The notes under the pieces: generated by a model
The model's input: only the letters and a program-made list of their open reading frames with translations
What the model was told of the DNA's origin: nothing
The model's database searches: none
Shown here: in pieces, positions 54,992 to 64,000 of the stretch
Layout of the letters: each line of letters starts with the position of its first letter
How positions within the stretch are numbered: the first letter of the stretch is position 1
Made by a program: the position numbers and the translations under genes
Assembly (NCBI GenBank): GCA_963702995.1
Contig: OY969783.1
Span: 5,394,001 to 5,458,000, forward strand
Reading direction: 5' to 3'
DNA length: 64,000 nucleotides
Source of the DNA: MFD04580-c1 sp963702995
GTDB taxonomy: Bacteria; Planctomycetota; Phycisphaerae; Tepidisphaerales; Tepidisphaeraceae

Positions 54992-57635
54992 ATGCGGTTC
55001 GCGTCCTCTCGTCTGCCCCATCGTGGCACACACGCGTGGCGGTCCCTCGGCCGAATGACATCGCTGGCTGGTTGCGCGCTGGTTCTCCTAACGCTGACCC
55101 ATCCCGCGGCCGCCGCCAAGGCGCCCAAAGGCCCGGAATCGGAGGCGGCCCAGCTTCAGGCACTTCCCGGTTTCCAGGTTGAAGTGGTCATGCGAGCCGA
55201 CCCGGCCAAGCACGGCTCGTGGATCAACCTGGCGAAGGACGAGCAGGGGCGCCTGCTCCTCGGCGGGCAGCGCCGCCAGCCGGTCACGCGGCTGACGATC
55301 GAGGACGGCAAGGTCGTGAAGGACGAGGACCTGAAGCTCCCGATCACCGAAACCATGGGCCTTTTGTGCGCCCTCGACAGCCTCTTTGTCGATGGGTCGG
55401 GCAAGGGCGGGCGGGAAGGAAGTCTATGGCCTGTGGCGCTGCCGCGACACCCATCACGACGGCAACTATGACCAGTTTGAACTGCTCCACGAGTGGGAGC
55501 ACGGCGCGGGCGAGCACGGCGCTCACGGGATCGTGCTTGGGCCGGACAAGAAGCTCTATATCGTCGCCGGCAACTTCACCGGCGTCCCGGCCGACATCGC
55601 GCCGAGCAGCCCGCATCGCAACTACGAGGATGACCTGGTCCTGCCCCGCGCCGAAGATGGCAACGGGTTTGGCGCGGGCAAGAAGCCGCCGGGCGGCTTC
55701 ATCGCCCGGATCGACCCGGACGGGAAGAACGTCGAGCTGTTCGCATCCGGCCAACGCAATACCTACGACATCGCCTTCAACACCGACGGCGAGTTGTTCG
55801 GCTTCGACAGCGACATGGAATACGACTGGGGTACGCCCTGGTATCGGCCGATCCGCGTGTTTCACGCGGTCAGCGGCGGTGACACAGGGTTCCGCGAAGG
55901 TACCGCCAAGTGGCCCGACTACTATTCCGACAGTCTCCCGGCGGCCGTGGACGTCGGGCTCGGCTGCCCGACGGGCGTCGTGTTTGGCGCCGGCGCCAAG
56001 TTCCCCGCCAAGTACCAGCGCGCGTTTTACGTTCTGGATTGGACCTACGGCCGCCTGATCGCAACCCACCTCACGCCCGACGGCGCCAGCTATAAGGCGA
56101 CGTGGGAAAACTTCATCGCGCCGGCGTCGCTCCACGCCTCGGCGGGCAAGACTCCGCTGAACCTGACCGACGTCGTCATCGGCAAGGACGGGGCCCTTTA
56201 CTTCACCGTTGGCGGCCGCGGGACACAGGCGCTGCTCTATCGCGTGACGTACACCGGGTCGGAGTCAACTGCCCCAGCCGATCTTCATGACCGGGACGGC
56301 GCGGAGGCCCGCGCGTTGCGTCACCAGATCGAGGCCTTCCAGACCACTGCCGACCCCAAGGCGGTCGATTTCGTCTGGCCGCACCTGGCAAGCCCGGACC
56401 GCTTCATTCGTTACGCGGCGCGAATTGCCATCGAGCGTCAGCCGGTGGTTCAATGGAAAGCAAAGGCGTTATCTGAAAAGAACCCCGGCGCGCTGCTCAC
56501 CGGCCTGCTCGCCCTGGCGCGGGTCGGCGGGTCGGACGTGCAGCCGGAGATCCTGAATGCGATGGCTCGCCTCCCGATCGCCAGCCTGTCGGACGAGCAG
56601 CAGATCGAGAAGCTTCGGCTGATCGAAGTGACGGTGGTGCGCCAGGGGAAGCCGGCCGCCGAAGCCGCCCAACGGCTGATCTCCGAGCTAAGCCCGGCCT
56701 TTCCGGCCAAATCGCAGAACATGAATCGAGAACTGTGCCAGATCCTTCTTGCCCTGGACGCCCCTGACGCGGTCGCCAAGACGATGAAGCTTCTGGAGAA
56801 CGCGCCGACCCAGGAAGAGCAGGTCGTCTATGTGCTGGCGCTGCGAACGATCAAGAGCGGCTGGACGCCGGAATCGCACCGTCAGTACCTCGCGTGGTGG
56901 ACGAAGGACCGTGCGAATATCAAGCACGCCGATGACATCGTGAAGTGGTTCGACGAGGCCGGCCGCCCGTACGGCGACGGCGCCAGCTTCAACAACTTCG
57001 TCGCCCACCTCCATGCCGACGCCGTCGCGTCGCTCACGGCGGAAGAGAAGACCGAATTTGCCAGCGTGATCTCGGCCTACAACCCCCCGGGGCCGCGCAA
57101 GCCCAAGGCCGCCGACAAGCCCCGCACGCTGGTCAAGGCCTGGACGACCGCCGACCTGGCCCCGCTGCTGCCCGAGGTCAGCCACGGCCGCAGCTTCGCC
57201 AAGGGGAAGGCGGCGTTCGAAGCCGCGCAGTGCCTTGCCTGCCACAAGTTCGGGAATGATGGAGGCGCGGTCGGCCCCGACCTCACGGCCGTCTCCAGCC
57301 GCTTCAAGCGGCAGGATATCCTCGAATCGATCACAGAGCCGTCGAAGGTCCTCTCCGAGCAGTATGCGAACACGACGGTCCGGATGAACGACGGCGACGC
57401 GGTCGAAGGCCGCATCGTCGAAGAGACGGCCGACAAGGTCGTGGTCCAGACCAACCCCCTGGCCCCCGACACAAAGGTGACTCTGAAAAAGGCCGACATC
57501 AAGAGCCGCGCGCTCTCCAAGCTCTCGCCGATGCCGGAGGGCCTGCTGAATTCCTTCAAAGAGACCGAGATCCTCGATCTGATCGCCTACATCGAATCCG
57601 GCGGCCGCAAGGACCACCCCGATTTCGTGAAGTAA
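54992..57635 (+). pseudogene. PVC-type haem-binding membrane-bound dehydrogenase, one frameshift
   Basis: This exported protein of about 880 residues (joined) begins with a signal peptide (AGCALVLLTLTHPAAAA). A beta-propeller of quinoprotein-dehydrogenase type follows (HGIVLGPDKKLYIVAGNFTG, IDPDGKNVELFASGQRNTYD, AFYVLDWTYGRLIATHL). HEAT-like helices and a cytochrome c-like domain with haem motif CLACHKF and axial Met further along complete it. The frame breaks near 55410 in GGCGGGCGGGAAGG, where LFVDGSGKGG should continue KEVYGLWRC. This domain order is typical of planctomycetes. The substrate (a sugar or alcohol) is unknown; electrons go through the haem. ATG 54992 follows GGAG. Confidence 0.85.
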
Positions 57636-57675
57636 GTGACTGGCGGCTTTCGGTCTTGGATCGCTCCACCGTGGA

Positions 57676-57703
57676 ACAGGGCTCCCCTTACCGGGAGCCC
57701 TGT
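57676..57703. terminator. Hairpin terminator between convergent genes
   Basis: ACAGGGCTCCC pairs perfectly with GGGAGCCCTGT over a 6-base loop, followed by CTCGTCT. It lies between the dehydrogenase (+) and the thiamine-dependent decarboxylase (-). Confidence 0.75.
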
Positions 57704-57778
57704 CTCGTCTAGGACGTTCGTTGTGCCAAACCGCCGCCGGCGCGACGCGCGGCCCCAAAAGCGAGTAATCGGGTGCGC

Positions 57779-59743
57779 CTATCTCTTACCCGACCGCAGC
57801 TTTGCCATCTCGGCGGTCATGTTCGCCAGTTGCGGGCTGATGTCGTCCCGGGGGATCTGGACGTCAATCACCCGGACGTCGGTGCTGCCCAGGGCGCTGC
57901 GGATCGCGCCGTCAAGCTCGCCCTTGGTCGAAGCCCGGGCGGCCGTGCCGCCGCCAACCAAATCGGTGATCTTGCCATAGTCCCATTGGCTGATCACGTT
58001 GAACGCGCCATCGCGGATCTTGCGCATCGTGCCGTACCCTTCATTGTTCAGGATCAGCACGATGGGCTTAAGCCCCAGGCGCACCGCCGTCGAGAGCTCG
58101 GTCCCCGTCATCTGGAATGCCCCATCGCCAACGAGCACAAACGGGCGCAGGGCGGGGTTGGCGGTTTCGACGCCGATGGCGGCCGGCACTGCGAAACCCA
58201 TTGACAGGTAATAGGCCGGCGCGATGAATTCCGCCCGGCGCCCCGTGCGTATTCCGACCGCTCCGAAGATCGCGTCGCCCACATCGCTCACCACGCAACT
58301 GTTCTCGTCGATGTGGAGCGACAGAACGCGGAGGACCTCCGTCATCGTCAGCCGGTCGGTCAATTCGCTTTTGACCAGAGGCTTCGGGTCGGCATGCGGG
58401 CGCGGGTGCTTGAATCGCTTGGGCTTGACGCAGGGCAGCGCGTTTTCAACCGCCCGCCTGTCGCGGCCGGCGGCCGGTGCGTCCAGGCAGGCCGCTTCCT
58501 CAAGCTGGGCCAGGTAGTCATCGAACCGCACGCCGTCATACTTGTGGAAGCCGACGCCGATGCTCTCCGTCGTGGCGAGAACACTGCGGGCGCGATCCAG
58601 CCTGGCGGTGTAAATGCCCATGTTCATGTCGGTCATGAACGTGCCAAGCATCAGCACGCAATCGGCCTCCTCGACGTATTCGCGGACCGTCGGGTCGCTG
58701 CTCATCGCGCCGCCGTAGACGCCAAGGTAGAGCGGGTGATTTTCGGCCACGGCGCTTTTGCTGAGCAGATCGGCGGCGATCGGGATGTTCAGCTTCTCGG
58801 CGATGCGGATGGCCCGATCGACCAGGCCGAAACGGTGCAGTTCGACTCCGGCCAGGATGACCGGCCGCTTCGCCGCGGCGAGCATGTCGAGCGTCTCGAA
58901 CAGCGCGGCGCGGAGCGTCAGCTCATCCGACGGCAGGGGTGAGATGCCAGCGGGGATGGCGATCGGGATTTCGCGATCGACCATGTCGTGCGGCACTTCG
59001 ATGTAGACCGGCCGCTTATGGGCCAGGCAGGCCTCGACACACCGGACGATCTCCCCGGCGGCCCGTTCCTCATCGAGCAGGACGCAGCTCGCCACGGTCA
59101 CTTCGTCGTAGACGCGACGCTGCGTCTCAAACGTCTTCACCTTGTGATGAAGAAGCGGGTCCTTTTCGCGATCCTTGCGCCCAGGCGCGCCGCTGATGAC
59201 GACGACCGGGGATTTCTCGGCGTACGCACCGGCGATCGCGTTAAGAACGTTCAACCCGCCGACGCAGTAGGTGACGCACACCAACCCGATGCCGTTTAGT
59301 CGCGAGTAAGCGTCGGCCGCGAAGCCCGCGCCCGGCTCGTGCGTCATGGTGATCGACTGGATCGCGCTTTGCTCGAGCCATGCGAAGGTTGGCAGAGCAA
59401 AGTCACCGGGTACGCCGAACGAGTGGCGCACGCCTCGGCGGTGGAGGTACTCGAACAGGAATTGGCCCATCGGCATCCGCGCCGGGAAGGGGGCCAGAGG
59501 GTGGAGGACGCCCTGTTCCGGGCCCGGCGGCGAAGGGGCTCTGCTTGGGGCGGTAGGCGAGCGCGTCCTGCCGGGTCGGAGTCGGTGTGGGGCGTTGCCG
59601 CGGTGAGACCGGCCGTTCCCGTGATGACCGTTGGAGCCTGGGCCGGAACCAGCGGCCGCGACCGAGGGGGCCGACACCGAGGCGGGATGGGCCGATTGCT
59701 CGCTGACCGGCGCGGAAGCACCAGTGGCACGTCGTGGACGCAT
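57779..59743 (-). CDS. Thiamine-diphosphate-dependent decarboxylase (indolepyruvate/pyruvate decarboxylase-like) with long N-terminal extension
   Basis: The 654-residue enzyme belongs to the pyruvate/indolepyruvate decarboxylase group. The Glu-containing segment MTHEPGAGFAADAYSRLNG, the GAPGRKDREKDPLLHHKVK region and the ThDP/Mg motif GDGAFQMTGTELS...NN are complete. Substrate choice cannot be told. The first 85 residues are a Pro/Ser/Gly-rich disordered extension not found in ordinary members; it is probably real because ATG 59743 is preceded by GGAGGCG at ideal spacing. A later Met near residue 90 (MPMGQFLFEYL) would give the usual length. No partners are obvious. Confidence 0.85.
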   Translation of the reverse strand: MRPRRATGASAPVSEQSAHPASVSAPSVAAAGSGPGSNGHHGNGRSHRGNAPHRLRPGRTRSPTAPSRAPSPPGPEQGVLHPLAPFPARMPMGQFLFEYLHRRGVRHSFGVPGDFALPTFAWLEQSAIQSITMTHEPGAGFAADAYSRLNGIGLVCVTYCVGGLNVLNAIAGAYAEKSPVVVISGAPGRKDREKDPLLHHKVKTFETQRRVYDEVTVASCVLLDEERAAGEIVRCVEACLAHKRPVYIEVPHDMVDREIPIAIPAGISPLPSDELTLRAALFETLDMLAAAKRPVILAGVELHRFGLVDRAIRIAEKLNIPIAADLLSKSAVAENHPLYLGVYGGAMSSDPTVREYVEEADCVLMLGTFMTDMNMGIYTARLDRARSVLATTESIGVGFHKYDGVRFDDYLAQLEEAACLDAPAAGRDRRAVENALPCVKPKRFKHPRPHADPKPLVKSELTDRLTMTEVLRVLSLHIDENSCVVSDVGDAIFGAVGIRTGRRAEFIAPAYYLSMGFAVPAAIGVETANPALRPFVLVGDGAFQMTGTELSTAVRLGLKPIVLILNNEGYGTMRKIRDGAFNVISQWDYGKITDLVGGGTAARASTKGELDGAIRSALGSTDVRVIDVQIPRDDISPQLANMTAEMAKLRSGKR

Positions 59744-60028
59744 ACAACGCCTCCAAATGAAGGTGTCCGGACGGCTAATCAGATGTCAAATTCATTATAC
59801 GATCGGTGGATCGCCGGTGTCGTTCACCGATTTTGCAATAACATGCGGTCCGATACGAGGCGGGCGAGGCGTCGCGTCCGTTTGTCAAATTGCATTCTTG
59901 CAGGCCGATGCGGGCCTAGGATTGGGCGTTTTTCGGACCGCGACCGCGCCGGTTGAGCGACCTGTTCTTCGAAATGCCTTGGGTGATACGCCACCCTCGG
60001 CCGGACAGCGGGCAGCAAGGAGTCTTTC

Positions 60029-61481
60029 GTGAGCAAGCTGACGGGTACCGTTCGGGGAGACGGCATCGGCCGCCGGGCGTCTTGGCGTTGGGGCCGATGC
60101 GAACGGGGCGGGGCCGAGCCCAGCGAGTTCGACGGGTCCTGGCCGGAGCCGCACGGCGATCGATGCGGGCGGGAACACTTCGCCGCCTGGGACCGGCGTT
60201 GAGGCGTTCGGCCGCACGACCCACCCCGAGCCCGAGGCTTTCGGCGCCTCGTCGGACCGGCCCAGGCCCGGCCCTCCTCCCGACAAGCAGGCTCCGTCGC
60301 AAGACGGGAAAGCGGAAAAGGGGGGGAAAGCGGACGGCGACGACGCGAGCAAAGGAGAAAAGCCCGGAGCCGAACATCAACCCGCTGATGGAAACCGCGC
60401 GGGCGGGAAACCAGAGGAAGCGAAAGAGGGATCAAAGAACGAGGGCGACCCCAAAAAGTCAACCGCGCGGCGGCGGATTGTCTGGGTCGTTCTCGGCGTC
60501 GTTCTCGTTGGTGGGGCGGTGGGCGGCCTTTTCTGGTGGCTCCATGCGCGCCAGTTTGAGACCACAGACGACGCGTTCATCGACGCCCACATCGTGCCGG
60601 TGGGCCCGAAGGTGGCGGGCCTGGTCGCGCGCGTGCTGGTTGACGACAATCAGCCCGTGAACGCGGGCGACCTGCTGGCCCAGATTGACCCGCGCGACTT
60701 TGACATCGCCCTCTCGAACGCTCGGGCAGGCCTTCTGGCGGCCGAGGGGAAGCTTGCCCAGGCGGAGGCACAGGTGATCGTCGATCAGGCGTCGGCCGGT
60801 TCCGCCCGGGCCGACGTCATCGTCGCCGAAGCGAAAGCGGCGACGGCCCTCTCCGACCTGAAGCGCTATCAGGCGCTCGACCCGCGCGCTACCTCGAAAC
60901 AACAGCTGGACAACGCGGTGTCGGCGGAACGGACGACCGCCGCATCCGTTGACGCGGCCCGCAAGAAGGTGGACGCGGCCGAGGCCCAGGTGACGTTTGC
61001 CCAGAGCCAGGTGCAAACCGCCAAGGCCGACATCGAGACGGCCAAAGTCGCCTTGAGCAACGCTCAACTCCAGATCTCCTACACGCAAATCAGAGCGCCC
61101 GAGGCCGGCCGCGTAACGCGACGTGGCATCGAAGCGGGCCAGTACGTCCAGGTTGGGCAGGCGCTGCTTTCGATCGTGCCGAATGAGGTGTACGTTACCG
61201 CGAACTATAAGGAGACCCAGCTCGATCGGATGCGCCCCGGGCAAAACGTGACGATCTCGATCGACTCCTTCACCGAGCGGAAGTATCGCGGGCATGTGGA
61301 CACGATCCAGAAGGGGAGCGGCGCCCGATTCAGCCTCATGCCCCCCGAGAACGCGACCGGCAACTATGTCAAGGTCGTTCAGCGGGTGCCGGTGAAGATC
61401 GTGTTCGACGAGACGCCGGAGGACCTGAAGTCACTCGCTCCCGGTATGTCCGTCGAACCGAAGGTGCGAGTCCGTGATTGA
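60029..61481 (+). pseudogene. EmrA/HlyD-family membrane fusion protein, probable frameshift near its start
   Basis: This is the periplasmic adaptor of a tripartite efflux pump. After a cytoplasmic Gly/Lys/Glu-rich region and one helix (IVWVVLGVVLVGGAVGGLFW) come the biotinyl-lipoyl domain (PKVAGLVARVLVDDNQPVNA), long coiled-coil hairpin, and beta-barrel (IRAPEAGRVTRRGIEAGQYV, KYRGHVDTIQKGSGARF). A good start, GTG 60029 after AAGGAG, gives MSKLTGTVRG and then hits a stop; the frame used by the rest is open from 60042 but has no start codon upstream of 60519. One indel near 60055 would join them, to about 484 residues. The TolC-like gene follows at 61526. Confidence 0.78.
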
Positions 61482-61525
61482 GCGGCAAGTGCCGTTCGTC
61501 GTCGCACGATCACAGCAAGGAATCA

Positions 61526-63165
61526 ATGATGAAGCGTCTGATGGAACGGGTGCCCGCCGTTGCGGTGTCGGCCGCCATGGTCGCGATGAGCGGCTGTACC
61601 GTTGGCCCTGATTACAGCCGCCCGGGCATGAAAGCGCCTGGGGCATACGGGGAGCCAGGGGCGCTCGCCTCGACCACTGTCCCGGCGAGTACTCGACCCG
61701 CAGGCCCGATGAGCCGCATCACCACACGCCCGGTGCAGGTGACCCAGTGGTGGTCAACTTTTGGCGACCCACAGCTCGACTCCCTCATCGACCGGGCGAT
61801 GCGGGCCAACCTCGACCTGCGCCAGGCCGAATCGCGCATTCGTGCGGCCCGCGCGCAGCGAACGATTTCCGGGGCTTCCGACTATCCCACCCTCAACAGC
61901 GGGGGCGGCTACAACACGGAACGCGGGTCGAAGAACATCACCATCCCCCTCGGAGCCTTTGGTGGTGGCGGGGGGAGCGGTGGCACGTCGGCCAAGGCGG
62001 GCGGCCGCGCCCGCACGCCGGAACAGGATCGATCCGGTCCGCCAGTATCGGCCGCGTTGCAAAGCCCGTTCGGCGGCGGCGGTTTTCCGGGCGCCGAAAC
62101 AAGCCTCTACCAAGCCGGTTTTGACGCCGCGTGGGAGCTCGACGTCTTCGGCGGGATCCGCCGCGACATTGAGGCGGCCGGCGCGGACTATGAAGCGAGC
62201 GTCGAAGACCGCCGCGACGCCATGGTCACCTTGCTGGCCGAAGTGGCGCGGGACTACATCACGCTGCGCGGCTTGCAGCGACAATCCTCAATCGCGGAGG
62301 AGAACCTCCGCTCGCAGCAGGAGTCGCTCGGCCTCACGCGCGAACGGTTTGAGAAAGGGTTCACAACGGAACTGGACGTCGCCCGCGCCCAGGCTGAAGT
62401 CGCCGCGACGGCGGCCTCCTTGCCGGCCCTTCAGATCGCCACCCGGCAGGCGATGCATCGGATCGCGGTCATGCTGGCTTCGCCGCCGCAGGCGCTGATC
62501 GAAGAATTGTCTCGCCCCAGCCCGATCCCCGTGGTCCCGCCCGAGGTGCCGGTCGGCCTGCCATCCGACCTTCTCCGCCGCCGGCCGGACATCCGCCGGG
62601 CAGAGCGGCAGCTCGCGGCCGCCACCCGCGGGTCGGCGTGGCGACCGCCGACTTGTTCCCCAAGTTCAGCCTCACGGGCTCGTTCGGGTTTGACTCCACT
62701 CAGCCCCGGCACCTGGTGGACTGGAGCAGCCGCTATTTCCTGATCAGCCCCGCCGTCAGTTGGCCGGTCTTCGACGCCGGCAAGATCCGCGCGAACATCG
62801 ACGTGCAGAATGCCCGCCAGGCCCAGGCGGCGACGGGCTACGAGCAGGCCGTGCTCGTCGCGCTGCGCGACGTGGAGGATGCGTTGATCGCTTACTCCCA
62901 GGAGCAGGTCCGACGCCAGTCGCTTATCGAGGCCGTTGACGCCAACAAGCTGGCGGTGCGCCTCGCGAACGATCAGTACCGCCAGGGGCTCGTGGACTTC
63001 TTGGTGGTCCTGGAGGCCCAGCGGTCACAGTTCGCCGCCGAGGATGCGCTTGCCCAGAGCGAGCGCGCGGTCGCGGGGAACCTGGTGGCCCTTTACAAGG
63101 CCCTCGGCGGAGGTTGGGAAGTGCGCGTCCCGGACGCCGCCAGCGCGGCGGCCGGGGAGCCGTAG
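61526..63165 (+). pseudogene. NodT/TolC-family outer-membrane efflux lipoprotein, one frameshift
   Basis: A trimeric outer-membrane exit duct. The N-terminus is a lipoprotein signal with Cys24 (AMSGC), then VGPDYSRPGMKAPGAY, WWSTFGDPQLDSLIDRA, FDAAWELDVFGGIRRDIEAA and LLRRRPDIRRAERQLAAAT, all of the NodT/OprM group. The second half, VGVATADLFPKFSLTGSFG onward, is out of frame by a one-base loss near 62630 in the CCGCGGGTC stretch. Joined length is about 546 residues. The start is the ATG at 61526 after CAAGGAA. It partners the EmrA-like gene 44 bp upstream; an inner-membrane transporter is not seen nearby. The substrate is unknown. Confidence 0.86.
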
Positions 63166-63427
63166 TTGGATGGGCGAGATTTTGCGAGCCGCGCCCGCAA
63201 CGAAGCGGTTGGGTCGCGCGGCCGCTGAACGCCGGCGGACAGCGCAGCATGAGGCGGAGCGGTCACAGACCCGCTTTCTCACGGGCGCGGCTCGCGTCGC
63301 TGGCTTCTGGCCGCCCCATTTTACTAAACCGCCCCCAGATCTGGCGCTTCGATTTGCCGCTTCGTCGCTCCCTCTCTACCATGCCGCTCCGGCGGCCGCG
63401 ACGGTCGCCGATGGAGAGGACTTTCGC

Positions 63428-63730
63428 ATGTTCATTCATACCGTCTATTTCTGGCTGAAGCCCGGCACGCCCGACGCCGCTCGCACGCAGCTCGTTGAAG
63501 ACTGCCGGACCTATCTCGGGAAGGTGCCGACCGTGCGGCACCTATGGTCCGGCGTCCCCGCCATGACCCCGCGCGAGGTGGTCGATAACACTTACGGCGT
63601 TGGGCTGACCGTCGTCCTGGACGATGTCGCCGGGCACGAGGTCTACCAGGAGCATCCGCTCCACAAGGATTTCATCGCCCGCAACAAGCAGCATTGGGAT
63701 CGGGTTCAGATCTACGATCACCTGACCTAA
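63428..63730 (+). CDS. Dabb family (stress-responsive alpha-beta barrel) protein
   Basis: A 100-residue protein. MFIHTVYFWLKPGTPDAART, GVPAMTPREVVDNTYGVGLT and HEVYQEHPLHKDFI are typical of Dabb-domain proteins, dimeric ferredoxin-like barrels linked to stress or small-molecule turnover. The start at 63428 follows GGAGAGGA; the longer ORF is a read-through of the upstream gene in another frame. It is likely cytoplasmic. No operon partner is clear. Confidence 0.85.
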   Translation: MFIHTVYFWLKPGTPDAARTQLVEDCRTYLGKVPTVRHLWSGVPAMTPREVVDNTYGVGLTVVLDDVAGHEVYQEHPLHKDFIARNKQHWDRVQIYDHLT

Positions 63731-63825
63731 GCCGCCGTCAGACGCCCGATCTGGCCGGGCTTCATCCCGGCGACGGGAGCGAGCGGCCGTCCGCCCCCGC
63801 AGCAGCCTTTTTCCCCGTGTCGAAC

Positions 63826-64000
63826 ATGATCCCGACCCTTCGCCTTTCCGACGCCGACGAACGCCGCCGCGTTGACGCCCTCCTGAAGCAACTTCGGCTC
63901 GACCCGTCCGACGTCGTGCTCGGCCAGGCCCAGGACACAGCCACCGTGCAGGCCATCCTGGCCGACGTCGCCCGGCGCGGCGATGCGGCGATCGTCGATT
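63826..64000 (+). CDS. hisD: Histidinol dehydrogenase, 5' fragment (cut by window end)
   Basis: The 58 residues seen begin MIPTLRLSDADERRRVDALL and end AILADVARRGDAAIVD. The VQAILADVxxRGDAA pattern near residue 45 is the usual start of HisD, which performs the last two steps of histidine biosynthesis. The catalytic region lies outside the window. The identification rests on this N-terminal pattern only. The ATG at 63826 has no strong Shine-Dalgarno site, but the conserved text begins soon after. Confidence 0.7.
   Translation, partial: MIPTLRLSDADERRRVDALLKQLRLDPSDVVLGQAQDTATVQAILADVARRGDAAIVD

Noticed and set aside
1..64000. CRISPR arrays
   Set aside because: The only direct repeats are short tandem units without unique spacers of constant length.
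1..64000. tRNA or rRNA genes
   Set aside because: No cloverleaf-like sequence with a TTCRANNC arm was found in the gaps I read, and no rRNA landmarks are present.

Overview
The window is a GC-rich stretch (roughly two thirds G+C by eye) of a bacterial chromosome, most probably from a planctomycete of the class Phycisphaerae (Tepidisphaerales/Humisphaera-like). The clues are a PVC-type membrane-bound dehydrogenase with a terminal haem-binding domain, two secreted proteins carrying the planctomycete N-terminal motif (FERLEHRLFYS and VEPLEARTLLTG), a PVC small basic protein with an Ala/Lys-rich tail, a GH106-type rhamnosidase and many Ala/Pro/Thr-rich spacers. No rRNA, tRNA or CRISPR array was seen.

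Layout. 1-9.4 kb holds housekeeping and small genes: a 5'-truncated ABC exporter, apt, a DUF3592 protein, a frameshifted DUF4058 gene, an RpoD-family sigma factor, a three-gene minus-strand unit (BNR-repeat protein, MoaD/ThiS-like protein, DUF1348 protein) and a large polytopic membrane protein. 9.4-21.1 kb is the most coherent block, a nitrate assimilation island: a LysR regulator divergent from an NrtA/NasS-like binding protein, then a NarK-type transporter, ferredoxin-type nitrite reductase (nirA), an outer-membrane porin of the alginate-export family, an Fe-S/FAD/NADPH reductase and assimilatory nitrate reductase (narB/nasA type, frameshifted). The island supplies outer- and inner-membrane uptake, nitrate to nitrite to ammonium reduction, an electron donor and regulation. 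21.2-26.5 kb is accessory: a DUF559 nuclease fused to a hairpin repeat, a DinB protein, an ISKra4-type insertion sequence with identifiable ends, and a broken beta-helix surface protein.

26.8-48 kb mixes secreted proteins (PepSY-like protein, GH106 hydrolase, S53 peptidase, coiled-coil protein) with amino-acid biosynthesis (citramalate synthase, an aminotransferase, aspartate kinase), a thioredoxin-like DUF255 protein, an SNase-like protein and a polysaccharide-type acetyltransferase/glycosyltransferase pair. 48.5-64 kb holds DUF4926, mutY, a PEGA lipoprotein, a methyltransferase, DUF2203, a CII-like regulator, a lone atpC, the PVC dehydrogenase, an indolepyruvate/pyruvate-decarboxylase-like enzyme, an EmrA-like plus NodT-like efflux pair, a Dabb protein and the start of hisD.

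A striking property of the window is the number of otherwise intact genes interrupted by single-base (or CT-unit) frameshifts: about a dozen genes, several at homopolymer or short-repeat tracts. Uncorrected indels in the assembly are the simplest explanation, so these genes may be functional in the organism. Intergenic regions are rich in hairpin-forming and tandem repeats.
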